Part shown: positions 9,492 to 18,634 of the stretch, one piece after another
How positions within the stretch are numbered: position 1 is the stretch's first letter
How the letters are laid out: every line of letters begins with the position of its first letter
NCBI RefSeq assembly: GCF_900116205.1
Contig: NZ_FOZS01000004.1
Span: 1 to 64,000 of the forward strand
DNA length: 64,000 nucleotides
Direction of reading: 5' to 3'
Origin: Halostagnicola kamekurae
GTDB lineage: Archaea; Halobacteriota; Halobacteria; Halobacteriales; Natrialbaceae
The notes under the pieces: generated by a model
The model's input: only the letters and a program-made list of their open reading frames with translations
The model's database searches: none
What the model was told of the DNA's origin: nothing
Program-made: the position numbers and the translations under genes

Positions 9492-10559
9492 ATGTATACG
9501 CGCAAAGTGCAGACCGTCGGCAGCGGGACCTACACCGTGTCGATCCCGAAAGACTGGGCCCGATCAGCGGACATCGACGGAGGCGACACCGTCAATCTCC
9601 ACGCGCATATCGACGGAGTACTCGCGCTGCAAGCTGAGGAGCGCGAGGACGAGACGCCAGGCCGGGCCACGATGCGAGTTGGCCCCGACGATGTGACCAG
9701 TCTCGAACGAACGATACGAGCGGCCTACGCAGCCGGGACGAAGGAGATACAACTCGAGACGACGGACGGATTCACAGCCGAACAGCGACGCGTCGTCGAT
9801 CGAGTCGCACGGACGCTAACAGGCGTCTCCGTCACCGAAGAATCCGAGTCGAAACTGACGGTTCGAACGCTCCTCGATACGGAGGAGGTGTCGGTTCGAC
9901 AGTCGGTGCGCCAGCTCGCGTTCGTGGCGCTGTCGATGCACCGCGATGCGACAGCCGTGCTGACAGCGGGGACAAGTTCCGGCAACGTAGCTGACCGAGA
10001 CGAGCAAGTCGACCGGCTCTACGCGATGATCGACCGCTCGTTCGCCCGCGGGCTCGCCCGTCTCGACGAAGTCGATTCGCTCGGACTGACCCGTCCGGAA
10101 CTGTTCGAACTCTGGGCGACGACCCGCGAACTCGAGCGCGTCGCCGACCACGCCGGAGGGATCGAAACGGCCGCCGGACGCATCGCCGACTCGATCGACG
10201 CATCGGTCACGGAGGAGGTTCGCGAAATCGCACAGCGCGCACGCGATATCGTCGCGGACGCGGTGGACGTCGTTCTCGGTGATTCGGACGCCGAGACTGC
10301 GCGGCAGGCGTTGGATGCTCGCGATCGGCTCCGCGAAGACATCGCCTCGTTCGAGCGCCGGTTGGACGCCTCGTCGGCCGACGAATCGCAACTCGAACGC
10401 GTCCTCGAGCGACTGGGACGGACGGCCGAACACGGCGCCAATGTCGCGGAGTACGGGCTCCGCCACGCCATCTACCGCGGGGAACTCTCGGAACCGCCGT
10501 TCGTCCCGAACCACGCGGACGACTCCGAGCAAGAATCCCACGCCTCCACGGGTGGATGA
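9492..10559 (+). CDS. AbrB-PhoU phosphate uptake regulator
   Basis: A 355-residue protein with two parts. Residues 1-50 (MYTRKVQTVGSGTYTVSIPK, then DWARSADIDGGDTV) are a SpoVT/AbrB swapped-hairpin DNA-binding domain. The remainder is PhoU-like and helical, with RELERVADHAGGIE near residue 215 and RTAEHGANVAEYGLRHA near the end. In haloarchaea such fusions are found beside pst operons and are taken to be transcriptional regulators of phosphate uptake. It follows phoU with a one-base gap, so it is the last gene of the operon and may control the operon's own promoter. The C-terminus is acidic and probably disordered. Confidence 0.9.
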   Translation: MYTRKVQTVGSGTYTVSIPKDWARSADIDGGDTVNLHAHIDGVLALQAEEREDETPGRATMRVGPDDVTSLERTIRAAYAAGTKEIQLETTDGFTAEQRRVVDRVARTLTGVSVTEESESKLTVRTLLDTEEVSVRQSVRQLAFVALSMHRDATAVLTAGTSSGNVADRDEQVDRLYAMIDRSFARGLARLDEVDSLGLTRPELFELWATTRELERVADHAGGIETAAGRIADSIDASVTEEVREIAQRARDIVADAVDVVLGDSDAETARQALDARDRLREDIASFERRLDASSADESQLERVLERLGRTAEHGANVAEYGLRHAIYRGELSEPPFVPNHADDSEQESHASTGG

Positions 10560-10698
10560 GGGCGACGACAATCACAGCACACTTACACCGATAGAATCTA
10601 CCACGCGATATGAACACATCGGGGCGGGCCCGTTGGAGTGGATCGAGGACGCTCGAGCGTACTCGAGGCGGCCGATTTCGCGGTGTGAGGAGAGAGAC

Positions 10699-11379
10699 AT
10701 GCTCATAGATGCACTTCGATATCCGACGAGTGGAACCTCCACGGTCGCCGTCGCGGGGCTGGTCGTCGCGATCGCGATCGGCTATCGGTACACCGCGGCG
10801 TTCGTTCCCTCGATAGCCGCCCTGCTTCCCGGAACGGTAACGGCGATAGCGGCTATCGCGCTGGTCGGCTACCTGTCGCAGGTGCTCGTCGACGAGAGCG
10901 ACTCGCCGCCGCACATCGACGTGAGCAGGTCGTTTCGGATCGGTTGCAAATCGATCGCGATCACCGCGGCGTATCTGGTCGTCCCCGTCGCGGTGCTGGT
11001 GACGACGATCGGTTCGTTCGCCCAGACGGGCGGAGACGCCGGCGTCCCGGCGTTTTTCCTGATTAGTTCCACCGCGGCGCTGTTTTTCTTCCTCTCGAGT
11101 GCGTACGCGCTGCCAGCGGCGCTGGCGGCGGCGACGCAAACGGAGAGCGTTCGGGCTGCGTTCGATCGGGAACGAGTGGGGCCGCCGCTCACCGATCTGT
11201 CCTACGTCACCGGATGGATAACCGGCTTCACCCTGTTCGGGATCGGCTTCGTTCCCGTGTCGGTCACGATCGACTCCGGGACCGTCGCCGGATTGCTCGC
11301 AGCGCTGTTCGGCGGGTATCTACTACTGGTCGGAAGCCGAGTTATCCACACCGGCTACCGGCGGGCGATGGGACGATAG
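10699..11379 (+). CDS. DUF4013-family membrane protein
   Basis: A 226-residue membrane protein starting MLIDALRYPTSGTSTVAVAG. The ATG at 10699 follows a purine-rich GGAGAGA. Five or six hydrophobic segments follow, with a helix pair typical of DUF4013 proteins, widespread in haloarchaea and methanogens and of unknown function. An open frame continues further upstream in the same phase, but its composition there is the shadow of the AbrB-PhoU gene and it lacks membrane character, so I use the internal start. It lies 140 bases after the phosphate operon; co-transcription is possible but not indicated. Confidence 0.75.
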   Translation: MLIDALRYPTSGTSTVAVAGLVVAIAIGYRYTAAFVPSIAALLPGTVTAIAAIALVGYLSQVLVDESDSPPHIDVSRSFRIGCKSIAITAAYLVVPVAVLVTTIGSFAQTGGDAGVPAFFLISSTAALFFFLSSAYALPAALAAATQTESVRAAFDRERVGPPLTDLSYVTGWITGFTLFGIGFVPVSVTIDSGTVAGLLAALFGGYLLLVGSRVIHTGYRRAMGR

Positions 11380-11432
11380 TTCGTCAGAAAATCGGGCACA
11401 TTCCGAGCGCGACGGAAAATCGATCTCGCGAG

Positions 11433-12602
11433 TTAGAGCTGTGGCGGCTCCGACTCGACCGGTTCGAGTCGTCGGTTGTGCAGCGCCTCGCCCGTCGACG
11501 CGTCGAAAATGTGAATCGCGTCTTCGGGGATGTGTGCTGTCACCCGCTGGCCGCTTTCGAACTGGCGCATACCTCCGACCGTCGCGATCATCGACTCCGT
11601 CTCGAGGGACGCATCATCGTTCTCGAACCTGAGGTAGACGATGTTTTCGTCCCCCATCGGCTCGATTACGTCGATCGTTGCCTCGATATCGTGTGCGTCC
11701 GTCGGGGCCCCGTCGCTAATCGCGATATCTTCCGGCCGAATGCCAAGGACGAGATCCGACGATCCGTCGACGTCCGCCGCGAGTTCGTCCGAGATCGGGT
11801 ACTCGAAGCGATCGGACTGCAAGACGGTTTCGCCCGCCTCCGTTCGGCGGTTCATGTCGACGAAGTTCATCGACGGTTCGCCGACGAATCCGGCGACGAA
11901 CAGATTCGACGGCCGGTGATAGCAATCAAGCGGCGTGCCGACCTGCTGGAGCGTCCCGTCGTTGAGGATCGCGACTCGGTCGCCCATCGTCATCGCCTCG
12001 GTCTGGTCGTGGGTGACGTAGACCGTCGTCGTGTCGAGTTCCTCCTGAAGACGCTGCAGTTCAGTTCGCATCTCCGCGCGAAGTTTGGCGTCGAGGTTCG
12101 ACAGCGGTTCGTCCATGAGAAAGACCGCGGGATCGCGGACGATCGCACGACCCAGCGCGACGCGCTGTTGTTGGCCGCCCGAGAGTTCGCCGGGTTTTCG
12201 ATCCAGCAGGTCTTCGATTCCCATCATCGCCGCGGTGTCTTCGACCCGTGCAGCGATCTCGTCGTCGCCCATCTCCGTCGACTCCTCGAGTCCGAAGGAC
12301 ATGTTCTCTCGCACGGTCATGTGCGGGTACAACGCGTAGGACTGGAACACCATCGCGATGTCTCTGTCCTTCGCGGGCGTCTCATTTATGACGCGGTCGT
12401 CGAGGTTGATCGTGCCGGAACTTACCGTCTCGAGTCCAGCGACCATTCGAAGCGTCGTCGACTTGCCACAGCCGGAGGGGCCGACGAGGACGAGGAACTC
12501 GCCGTCGTCGATATCGATCGATACGTCGTCGACGGCAACGATCTCGTTCCCGTCGTCTTCCGTGAATACTTTCGTGACCTCGTTGAGTTTCGTTTGAGCC
12601 AT
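11433..12602 (-). CDS. Sugar ABC transporter ATPase (MalK/UgpC type)
   Basis: A 389-residue ATPase. The N-terminal domain has Walker [20 protein letters not shown]-loop MVFQSYALYPHMTVRENM, signature [20 protein letters not shown], Walker B FLMDEPLSNLDAKLR and the switch His in YVTHDQTEAMTMGDRV. Residues from about 240 form the regulatory OB-type domain of the MalK/UgpC class (LGIRPEDI near residue 290). The start MAQTKLNEVTKVF is the normal family N-terminus; an upstream extension in frame is non-homologous. It is the last gene of the unit dgoD, binding protein, permease, permease, ATPase. Because MalK-type ATPases can serve several importers, the substrate cannot be read from this gene. Confidence 0.92.
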   Translation of the reverse strand: MAQTKLNEVTKVFTEDDGNEIVAVDDVSIDIDDGEFLVLVGPSGCGKSTTLRMVAGLETVSSGTINLDDRVINETPAKDRDIAMVFQSYALYPHMTVRENMSFGLEESTEMGDDEIAARVEDTAAMMGIEDLLDRKPGELSGGQQQRVALGRAIVRDPAVFLMDEPLSNLDAKLRAEMRTELQRLQEELDTTTVYVTHDQTEAMTMGDRVAILNDGTLQQVGTPLDCYHRPSNLFVAGFVGEPSMNFVDMNRRTEAGETVLQSDRFEYPISDELAADVDGSSDLVLGIRPEDIAISDGAPTDAHDIEATIDVIEPMGDENIVYLRFENDDASLETESMIATVGGMRQFESGQRVTAHIPEDAIHIFDASTGEALHNRRLEPVESEPPQL

Positions 12603-12642
12603 GATTAGTACCTCGTGGTAGAGATAGTTAATTGTCGAGTGA

Positions 12643-13554
12643 TCATACGCGAACTCCCTCCGCGAACTCGTCGGCGAACAGGAGATAGACCGCAAGCGTC
12701 GGCAGCGCCGTGAGCAACGCACCCGCCATTCGGAGCGGATAATCGATTCCCTCGAGGGAGGTACCGAGACCCGAGAGGATCAGCGTCGCGGAGGCCGCCG
12801 GATCGTTGACGCTGCCGATGAGCGTCAACGAGAACAGGAACTCGTTCCAGATCTGTGTGAACTGGAAGATAAAGACGACCGCGAACATCGGGAGCGACAA
12901 CGGCAGGACGATACGCTTGTAGATCCGCCAGACCGACGCCCCGTCGAGTTTCGCGGCCTCGATCATCTCCCAGGACATCGTCTTGTACTGCGAGCGGAAC
13001 AACAGCGTACAGATCGGGATCCCGTACGCGGTGTGGGTGATGATGAGTTCCAGGATCGTCGCGAACCGCGGTGTCAACAACAGCCCGAGGCGGTGATCGA
13101 GCATTGCGATGTTCGACCAGAACTGCGTCAGCGGAATAATGACGGCCTGGTAGGGGATGAAGATCCCCGCGATGAACAGGACGAACACCGCGACCTGTCC
13201 CCGCCAATCGACGAGCGTCAGTCCGTACGCCGCCATGCTTCCGAAGACGGCACAGAGGATCGTCGCCGGAACGGTGAATATCAGGCTGTTTACCATCCCC
13301 TGTGCGAGGGCGTCGAACGCGAACGTCCAGCTCTCGACCGTCGCACCGGTCGGCCCCGGTGGAGCGAACGGCTGGGTGTTACCCACCGCGTCGGAGGTCT
13401 TGATCGACGTGACCAATCCGGACTCGATCGGAATCAGGTAGACGATCGCCAACCCGACGATCGTCACGTAGAGGAGGATCCGATCGAATCCGACCCCCTC
13501 GAGAAGACCTTCGTCGTCGGTACGGCTCCCCGCTGACAGTGTTTCTTCACTCAT
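12643..13554 (-). CDS. Sugar ABC transporter permease (MalG-like)
   Basis: A 303-residue inner-membrane permease with six hydrophobic segments. The EAA loop reads MIEAAKLDGASVWRIYKRIV, with PLSLPMFAVVFIFQFTQIWN following, as in MalG-type CUT1 permeases. The N-terminal 30 residues are polar and cytoplasmic. It overlaps the other permease gene by four bases (ATGA at 13551-13554), so the two are translationally coupled and form a heterodimeric channel. A 40-base gap separates it from the ATPase gene. Confidence 0.92.
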   Translation of the reverse strand: MSEETLSAGSRTDDEGLLEGVGFDRILLYVTIVGLAIVYLIPIESGLVTSIKTSDAVGNTQPFAPPGPTGATVESWTFAFDALAQGMVNSLIFTVPATILCAVFGSMAAYGLTLVDWRGQVAVFVLFIAGIFIPYQAVIIPLTQFWSNIAMLDHRLGLLLTPRFATILELIITHTAYGIPICTLLFRSQYKTMSWEMIEAAKLDGASVWRIYKRIVLPLSLPMFAVVFIFQFTQIWNEFLFSLTLIGSVNDPAASATLILSGLGTSLEGIDYPLRMAGALLTALPTLAVYLLFADEFAEGVRV

Positions 13555-14519
13555 AGGTTACCTCGTTTGTACTCCGTGTACAGATACGGCGCGATCACGG
13601 CCAGCGAGAGGACGAACAGCGTGAGACCGATCGCCGAACTGTAGGCCCACTCGCTGCTGTTGAATCCCTCCCGCATCATTTTCGTCGCGAGAATGTCCGC
13701 ACCCTGTCGCGGGCGGTAGCCACCGAAAATCGCGTACAGGAAGTCGAAGGCCTTCAGTGCGAACAACACGAGCGTCACCGTCGCGCTGACCATCGCAGGT
13801 TTCAGTTGCGGAACGATTACGCGCCAGTACATGCGAAGCGTCCCCGCCCCGTCGACTCGCGCCGCTTCGTACTGCTCGGACGGGATCGAACGAAGCGCCG
13901 CGAGATATATCACCATGGCATAGCCGCTGAACTGCCAGATCAACGCGATGATGACCGACCCGAGGACGAGTCGCGGGTCCGCCAGCCAGTCCGGCGTGAA
14001 TCCGAACAGACCGAAAAACTGGTTGATAATTCCGTCCTGACTGTTGTACATCCACTGCCAGAACTTGGCGGTGACGATGAACGAGAGGCTGAACGGGAGG
14101 AGATAGATCGTTCGGAACGACCGTCCGAACCGGATCTCCCGGTCGAGCAGGATCGCAAGCACGAGGCCTATCGCCAGACAGGCGACGGTAAACGCGACGA
14201 GTAACACGAGCGTGTTCCGGGTCGCGTCCCAGATCGCCGGATCCTCGAGCATCCGGAGATAGTTGGACAGGGTCAGATTGGAGTAATCCGGCTCGCCGAA
14301 TCCGGAGTAGTTAGTCAGCGAGAGGAGGAAGTTCCATCCGATCGCTGCGTAGACGAAAAAGCCCATGAGCACGAGCGGGGGGCCCCAGAAGGGCATGGAC
14401 TGAACGAAATCGCTATCCAGCCAGCTCCTCGTCGAAGACCGTTCGGTGACCGTTCCACCGTCCGTCTGGACCCGGCGCTTGTCCCGTATGGAACGCAAAA
14501 ACGCTACAAGACGTTTCAT
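13551..14519 (-). CDS. Sugar ABC transporter permease (MalF-like)
   Basis: A 322-residue permease, partner of the MalG-like protein. After a charged N-terminal segment of about 45 residues come six hydrophobic segments. The EAA motif reads EQYEAARVDGAGTLRMYWRV followed by IVPQLKPAM, typical of the MalF/UgpA side of CUT1 importers. It starts 12 bases after the binding-protein stop codon and overlaps the next permease by four bases. The gene order, binding protein then MalF-like then MalG-like then ATPase, is the standard one for sugar importers. Confidence 0.92.
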   Translation of the reverse strand: MKRLVAFLRSIRDKRRVQTDGGTVTERSSTRSWLDSDFVQSMPFWGPPLVLMGFFVYAAIGWNFLLSLTNYSGFGEPDYSNLTLSNYLRMLEDPAIWDATRNTLVLLVAFTVACLAIGLVLAILLDREIRFGRSFRTIYLLPFSLSFIVTAKFWQWMYNSQDGIINQFFGLFGFTPDWLADPRLVLGSVIIALIWQFSGYAMVIYLAALRSIPSEQYEAARVDGAGTLRMYWRVIVPQLKPAMVSATVTLVLFALKAFDFLYAIFGGYRPRQGADILATKMMREGFNSSEWAYSSAIGLTLFVLSLAVIAPYLYTEYKRGNL

Positions 14520-14531
14520 TTGAGTTATCAG

Positions 14532-15803
14532 TTAGACGTTATTCATGAAGCCTTCGGTTGCACCGTCGACGTCGTACGGATCTGCGAAGTTGTCGTTGAG
14601 AACGCCCTCGAGATCCGACTGCGTTTGCTGATCGACGGCGAGACCGTGGGCGAGCGTCGGTGGTTTGTCAGAGACCTCGTTGAAGTCCTCGATCGTCTCC
14701 GTGAGGTAGGGGTTGAACTCGTCCGTCGGGACGTCCGTTCGAGTCGGGATCGAACCCTTGTACTGGTTGAACGCGACCTGCGCCGTTTCGCCGCCGATGA
14801 ATTGCAGGAAGGTCGCGGTGTCCTCCGGAGTCGGGTTCTCTCCGGGGTAGATGAACGAGTCGATGTGCAACCCGTACATGTCTTCCGTCCCCGGGAATCG
14901 AATCGCGTCCCATTCTTCGCCGTACGTGAGTTCCTCGCTGATGTACGCGCCCGCGAGCCAGTTGCCGCCGTGGATGAACGCCGCCTCGCCGTTCATTATC
15001 TCCTCGTTGACTGAGGTGAAACCAACAGATGCTGCGTCGCTGTTGATGTAGTCCGACAGCATCTCCTCGAGCGTTTCGAAGGTCTCGCGGACGGCTTCCT
15101 CGTCACCCTCGCCATTGATGAAGTCCATGTAGGCTTGGTATCCCTGCGTACCGAGCATCACGACGGCCCAGGTCTGGAGAATAGCCCACGGCTTGAGGGA
15201 CATCCCAAGCGGCGTCGCATCCGTCTCGGACTGGATCGTATCGAACGCCTCGATCAGCGCGTCGGCGTCGTCGATCGATTCGGGATCGACACCGGCCTCC
15301 TCGAGGACGCTCACGTTGTAGAAGATGTCGTTCATCCGGTGAGAGCCAAGCGGCACCGCCGAGTAACCGTCGTTGTGCTGGCAGGCCTCGACCGCCTCCT
15401 GTATGTGGGAATCCTCGAATCCGGCTTCCTCCCACACCTCGGATTCGATATTTCCGAGCGCATCACCGTAACGCTCGAGGTTCGCTCCTGGCCAGCCGGC
15501 GAACGAACTCGGCGGGTTGCTGTTTCGCAGTCTGGTAGCGATGGTCTGGTCGAGGCTTTGGTTGCCACCCCCGCCGATGGCTTCGTCTTCGAAGTCCATG
15601 TCCGGGTACTCCTCGTCGAACGCGTCGAACAGCGCTTGCTGGGCTCGTTTTCCGTCGCCCCCCGTCCACGCGTGAAGCACTTCCACCGTGGTGCCGCCAT
15701 CTTCCCCCGTGAGACAGCCGGCGAGTCCGAGCATTCCTGCGGCCCCTGCTGCACCTGCACCCTTCAGTACGCGGCGTCGCGAATGTGTGTCATTGTTGGA
15801 CAT
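14532..15803 (-). CDS. Sugar ABC transporter substrate-binding lipoprotein
   Basis: A 423-residue extracellular solute-binding protein of the CUT1 type. The N-terminus carries a twin-arginine signal (SRRRVLKGAGAAGAAGM) and lipobox LAGC. The mature region has VEVLHAWTGGDGKRAQQAL, a family-1 opening, and FIHGGNWLAGAY, with aromatic residues likely to stack on a sugar. ATG at 15801-15803 (MSNNDTHSRRR) is preferred over an ATG three codons upstream. It lies between dgoD and the permeases in one leftward unit. By context the ligand is a galactonate-like sugar acid or a sugar that yields one; this is inference only. Confidence 0.88.
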   Translation of the reverse strand: MSNNDTHSRRRVLKGAGAAGAAGMLGLAGCLTGEDGGTTVEVLHAWTGGDGKRAQQALFDAFDEEYPDMDFEDEAIGGGGNQSLDQTIATRLRNSNPPSSFAGWPGANLERYGDALGNIESEVWEEAGFEDSHIQEAVEACQHNDGYSAVPLGSHRMNDIFYNVSVLEEAGVDPESIDDADALIEAFDTIQSETDATPLGMSLKPWAILQTWAVVMLGTQGYQAYMDFINGEGDEEAVRETFETLEEMLSDYINSDAASVGFTSVNEEIMNGEAAFIHGGNWLAGAYISEELTYGEEWDAIRFPGTEDMYGLHIDSFIYPGENPTPEDTATFLQFIGGETAQVAFNQYKGSIPTRTDVPTDEFNPYLTETIEDFNEVSDKPPTLAHGLAVDQQTQSDLEGVLNDNFADPYDVDGATEGFMNNV

Positions 15804-15944
15804 AGTTCGCACATATAGAGCGAGGGATCAATCTCACTTAACTTTTATGATGATGAACGATGACTGTGATCGAAATCGTACATACAAACGGGATACAGTA
15901 CCCAAAGGCGTTTATTTCGATTCAGAAAACGAACGGTCAGGACC

Positions 15945-17099
15945 TCACCACTCGGCGACGCTGCCATCGTCGTGTCGCCAGACTGGATTGTGCCAGTCGA
16001 CATCGGTCTCCGATTGCTTACGAATGTAGGATTCGTCGAGTTCGATCCCGAGGCCCGGCTTATCGGGGACCGTCACGTATCCCCCCTCGTACTCGAAGAC
16101 ATCGGTATCCTCGAGGTAGTCGAGTACGTCGTTGGTCTGATTGTAGTGGATGTCCAGACTTTGCTCCTGAATCAGGGCGTTGGGGGTACACATATCCACC
16201 TGCATACACGAGGCGAGCGCGATCGGACCGAGCGGGCAATGGGGTGCAAGCGCGACGTCGTAGGCTTCCGCCATCGACGCGATCTTTTTGACCTCGGTGA
16301 TGCCCCCTGCATGCGATAGGTCTGGCTGGATAACGTCGACGGCTCCGTCCTCGAAGATCGGCTTGAAATCCCACCTGGAGAACATTCGCTCGCCGGTCGC
16401 GATCGGAACGGTGGTATGGGCGGCGATCTCCGGCAGCGCGTCGTTGTGCTCTGGGAGGACCGGTTCCTCGACGAACATTGGTTCGTGGGGCTCGAGCGCT
16501 TTGACCAGTCGTTTGGCCATCGGTTTGGCTACTCGCCCGTGGAAATCCACCCCGATATCGATCTCGGGACCGACGCGTTCGCGAACCTCGCGGAGTCGAT
16601 CGACGGCCGACTGTACGGACGCCGGATCGTCGAGGTGTTCGATCTCGGAGGTTGCGTTCATCTTCAGGGCAGTGAAGCCTTCGTCGACTTTTTCGGCCGC
16701 GGACTGACCCACGTCCGACGGGCGATCGCCGCCGATCCACTGGTAGACCCGAATGCGGTCTCGAGCGGCGCCGCCAAGCAGTTCGTAGACCGGAGCGTCG
16801 TAGTGTTTGCCCTTGATGTCCCACAGCGCCTGATCGATCCCGGCGATCGCGCTCATCAGGATCGGCCCGCCTCGGTAGAATCCACCGCGGTACATCGTTT
16901 GCCAGTGGTTTTCGATGTCGAACGGACCCTCGTTCAGAAGGTACGTGTCCATCAACTCCTCGACCGCCGTCCGGACGGTCTTGGCGCGACCCTCGACGAC
17001 CGGTTCGCCCCAGCCGACCAGACCCGTGTCGGTTTCGACGCGCAGGAACAACCACCGCGGCGGCACTTCGAACAGTTCGTAATCGACGATTTCGGTCAT
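15945..17099 (-). CDS. dgoD: D-galactonate dehydratase (enolase superfamily)
   Basis: A 384-residue enzyme that would dehydrate D-galactonate to 2-keto-3-deoxygalactonate. It matches the E. coli DgoD sequence pattern as I recall it over the full length, including PPRWLFLRVETD, MYRGGFYRGGPILMSAIAGI and the terminal WRHDDGSVAEW. Catalytic positions can be read off: Asp185 and His187 (GVDFHGRV), Glu211/Glu212 (FVEEPVL), Glu237 (ATGERMF) and His287 (LAPHCPLGP); the Asp and two Glu bind Mg2+. Closely related family members use gluconate or other hexonates, so the substrate is likely but not certain. It is the first gene of the leftward transporter unit, divergent from an IclR regulator. Confidence 0.85.
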   Translation of the reverse strand: MTEIVDYELFEVPPRWLFLRVETDTGLVGWGEPVVEGRAKTVRTAVEELMDTYLLNEGPFDIENHWQTMYRGGFYRGGPILMSAIAGIDQALWDIKGKHYDAPVYELLGGAARDRIRVYQWIGGDRPSDVGQSAAEKVDEGFTALKMNATSEIEHLDDPASVQSAVDRLREVRERVGPEIDIGVDFHGRVAKPMAKRLVKALEPHEPMFVEEPVLPEHNDALPEIAAHTTVPIATGERMFSRWDFKPIFEDGAVDVIQPDLSHAGGITEVKKIASMAEAYDVALAPHCPLGPIALASCMQVDMCTPNALIQEQSLDIHYNQTNDVLDYLEDTDVFEYEGGYVTVPDKPGLGIELDESYIRKQSETDVDWHNPVWRHDDGSVAEW

Positions 17100-17231
17100 G
17101 TGTAGCAGCGTCGTTCTGATGGTACGAGGCGCGTTACATGTAGCTGTCGGTCATTCGAGAAACCACTCGGCTGCGCCGTCGAAGGACGCACAGAAATCTC
17201 GAGCGGTGAACGATCTCCGGTCCGTCGGGCC

Positions 17232-17248
17232 GTTCTCGAGACGAGAAC
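17232..17248. promoter_or_regulatory. 17-bp palindromic operator candidate
   Basis: GTTCTCG (17232-17238), spacer AGA, then CGAGAAC (17242-17248) form a perfect inverted repeat. It lies 34 nt before the iclR ATG and immediately upstream of a TATA-like cttatc at 17252-17257, in the divergent dgoD/iclR promoter region. It is a good candidate for the IclR binding site. Confidence 0.55.
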
Positions 17249-17282
17249 AGGCTTATCACGCTCGTAACCGAAGCACTGTCCA

Positions 17283-17996
17283 ATGGGAGACGAGACGAAC
17301 ACGATCAACGCAACGCAGACGAGTTTCGAGATTCTCGAGCTCCTCCGCGAGGACGGACCGCTCACGACGACCGAGATCGCCGACGAGATCGGGTTCGCCA
17401 AAAGCGCCGTCCACAAACACCTCCAGACGCTACTCGAGTTGCAGTACGTAACCAGAACGGGATACCAGTACTCGCTGGGAATGCAGTGTTTCACGCTCGG
17501 AACCGCCGCCCGTGACGCGCATCGGTTGTTCGAACCGGTGACGAGCGAAGTCGACAACCTCGCAAAGGTGACCGGCGAACACGTAAGCGCCGTCGTCGTC
17601 GACGGGGAAACGGGCTATCACATCTACTCGCGGACCGGTGAAAACCAGCCGAGCAGAACGGAACGCGACGGAACCGCGTTCGATCCATCCAGATCGGCTG
17701 CCGGTCACGCCATCATGAGCGACGATGCGGACGAGTCCCACCGTTACGAGACGCAGGCTCCGTCACGAACGCAAATCACCCACGAGCAGGGACTCACGTT
17801 TTCGATCGACGGCGAGACGTCGGGACAGAACTCGATCGCCATCTCGGTAGTCGGACCGACAGATCAACCCCTCGGGGCCCTCGAGATCTCCGGTCCGGCT
17901 CGCAGAGTCCACGGAAAGCGGTTGAAAGAAGACTTCGCCGGGTTACTCGTGAGCGCCAAGTCGTCGATAGAGACGGCCCTGCGAAACCGATCCTAA
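17283..17996 (+). CDS. IclR-family transcriptional regulator
   Basis: A 237-residue regulator. Residues about 10-70 are a winged helix-turn-helix (SFEILELLREDGPLTTTEIA then FAKSAVHKHLQTLLEL). The remainder is the IclR ligand-binding domain, with the effector-pocket segments SAAGHAIMS and NSIAISVVGP. It is shorter than many IclR proteins because the segment between these motifs is reduced. It is divergent from dgoD and the importer genes and has a palindrome at its own promoter, so it most likely controls both directions in response to a sugar-acid catabolite. The TATA-like element 26-31 nt before the ATG suggests a leaderless transcript. Confidence 0.88.
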   Translation: MGDETNTINATQTSFEILELLREDGPLTTTEIADEIGFAKSAVHKHLQTLLELQYVTRTGYQYSLGMQCFTLGTAARDAHRLFEPVTSEVDNLAKVTGEHVSAVVVDGETGYHIYSRTGENQPSRTERDGTAFDPSRSAAGHAIMSDDADESHRYETQAPSRTQITHEQGLTFSIDGETSGQNSIAISVVGPTDQPLGALEISGPARRVHGKRLKEDFAGLLVSAKSSIETALRNRS

Positions 17997-18634
17997 CGCC
18001 ACGCTCGAAATAGTAACTATTATAGTTGTATACGTTCTTGGCTTAACTACGCGAGAGGTCGTGTTAGACGAGGGTGTGGAGTTATCGTTACACATATATG
18101 GTTGTAATAGATATCCATATCGCTCCGAGTGTCAGCAGAAAATAGCTACTTGTTCTCGAGCGAGGAAATATTCCAATTCTAATACTGGAGAAATAAGTAG
18201 AGTAATCTGTGAGATTTATCCCATTAACAATAGTAAAATATATACATAATAGTAATTTAGTAATTACTATCTTGTTCCATATATTTTTGAATAGATGCTA
18301 ATACACTTCAAAGCCCAAAATCTGACATAGATAGCAAATGATAGAGTACAACCATAAACTATTTTATTATAAATTAATCTTATTCCCTTGTTATTCATAA
18401 TAATTTTATCTATAGATAGGTATGGTGATGATGTGTAGCCACGTCGATCGCCATTCGAGCAGATCAAAAGAGGGTGCCACCGAAACGCAAATGTATTGAC
18501 CACATCCGTTCTGGAAACGAACGTATGACTCGAGTTGGACGGGACCGACCGATCTCGGATCGAGTCTTCGGGAGCGAGACTAACGAAACGCATCTCGGTT
18601 CGAATACTACACGCTGGAAATCCCATCCATCGCA
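17997..18634. other. AT-rich gene-free island
   Basis: No credible gene is seen on either strand. From about 18080 to 18420 the DNA is markedly AT-rich compared with its surroundings. It contains a palindrome, TAGTAATT / AATTACTA, at 18250-18257 and 18262-18269. It lies directly upstream of an integrase-like gene, so it may be a remnant of an integrated element. Confidence 0.5.

Noticed and set aside
11214-12608. Long open frame (464 codons) antisense to the sugar transporter ATPase gene
   Set aside because: High-GC haloarchaeal coding DNA produces long antisense frames. The translation is Arg/Val/Asp-rich without motifs, and the opposite strand encodes a full MalK-type ATPase.
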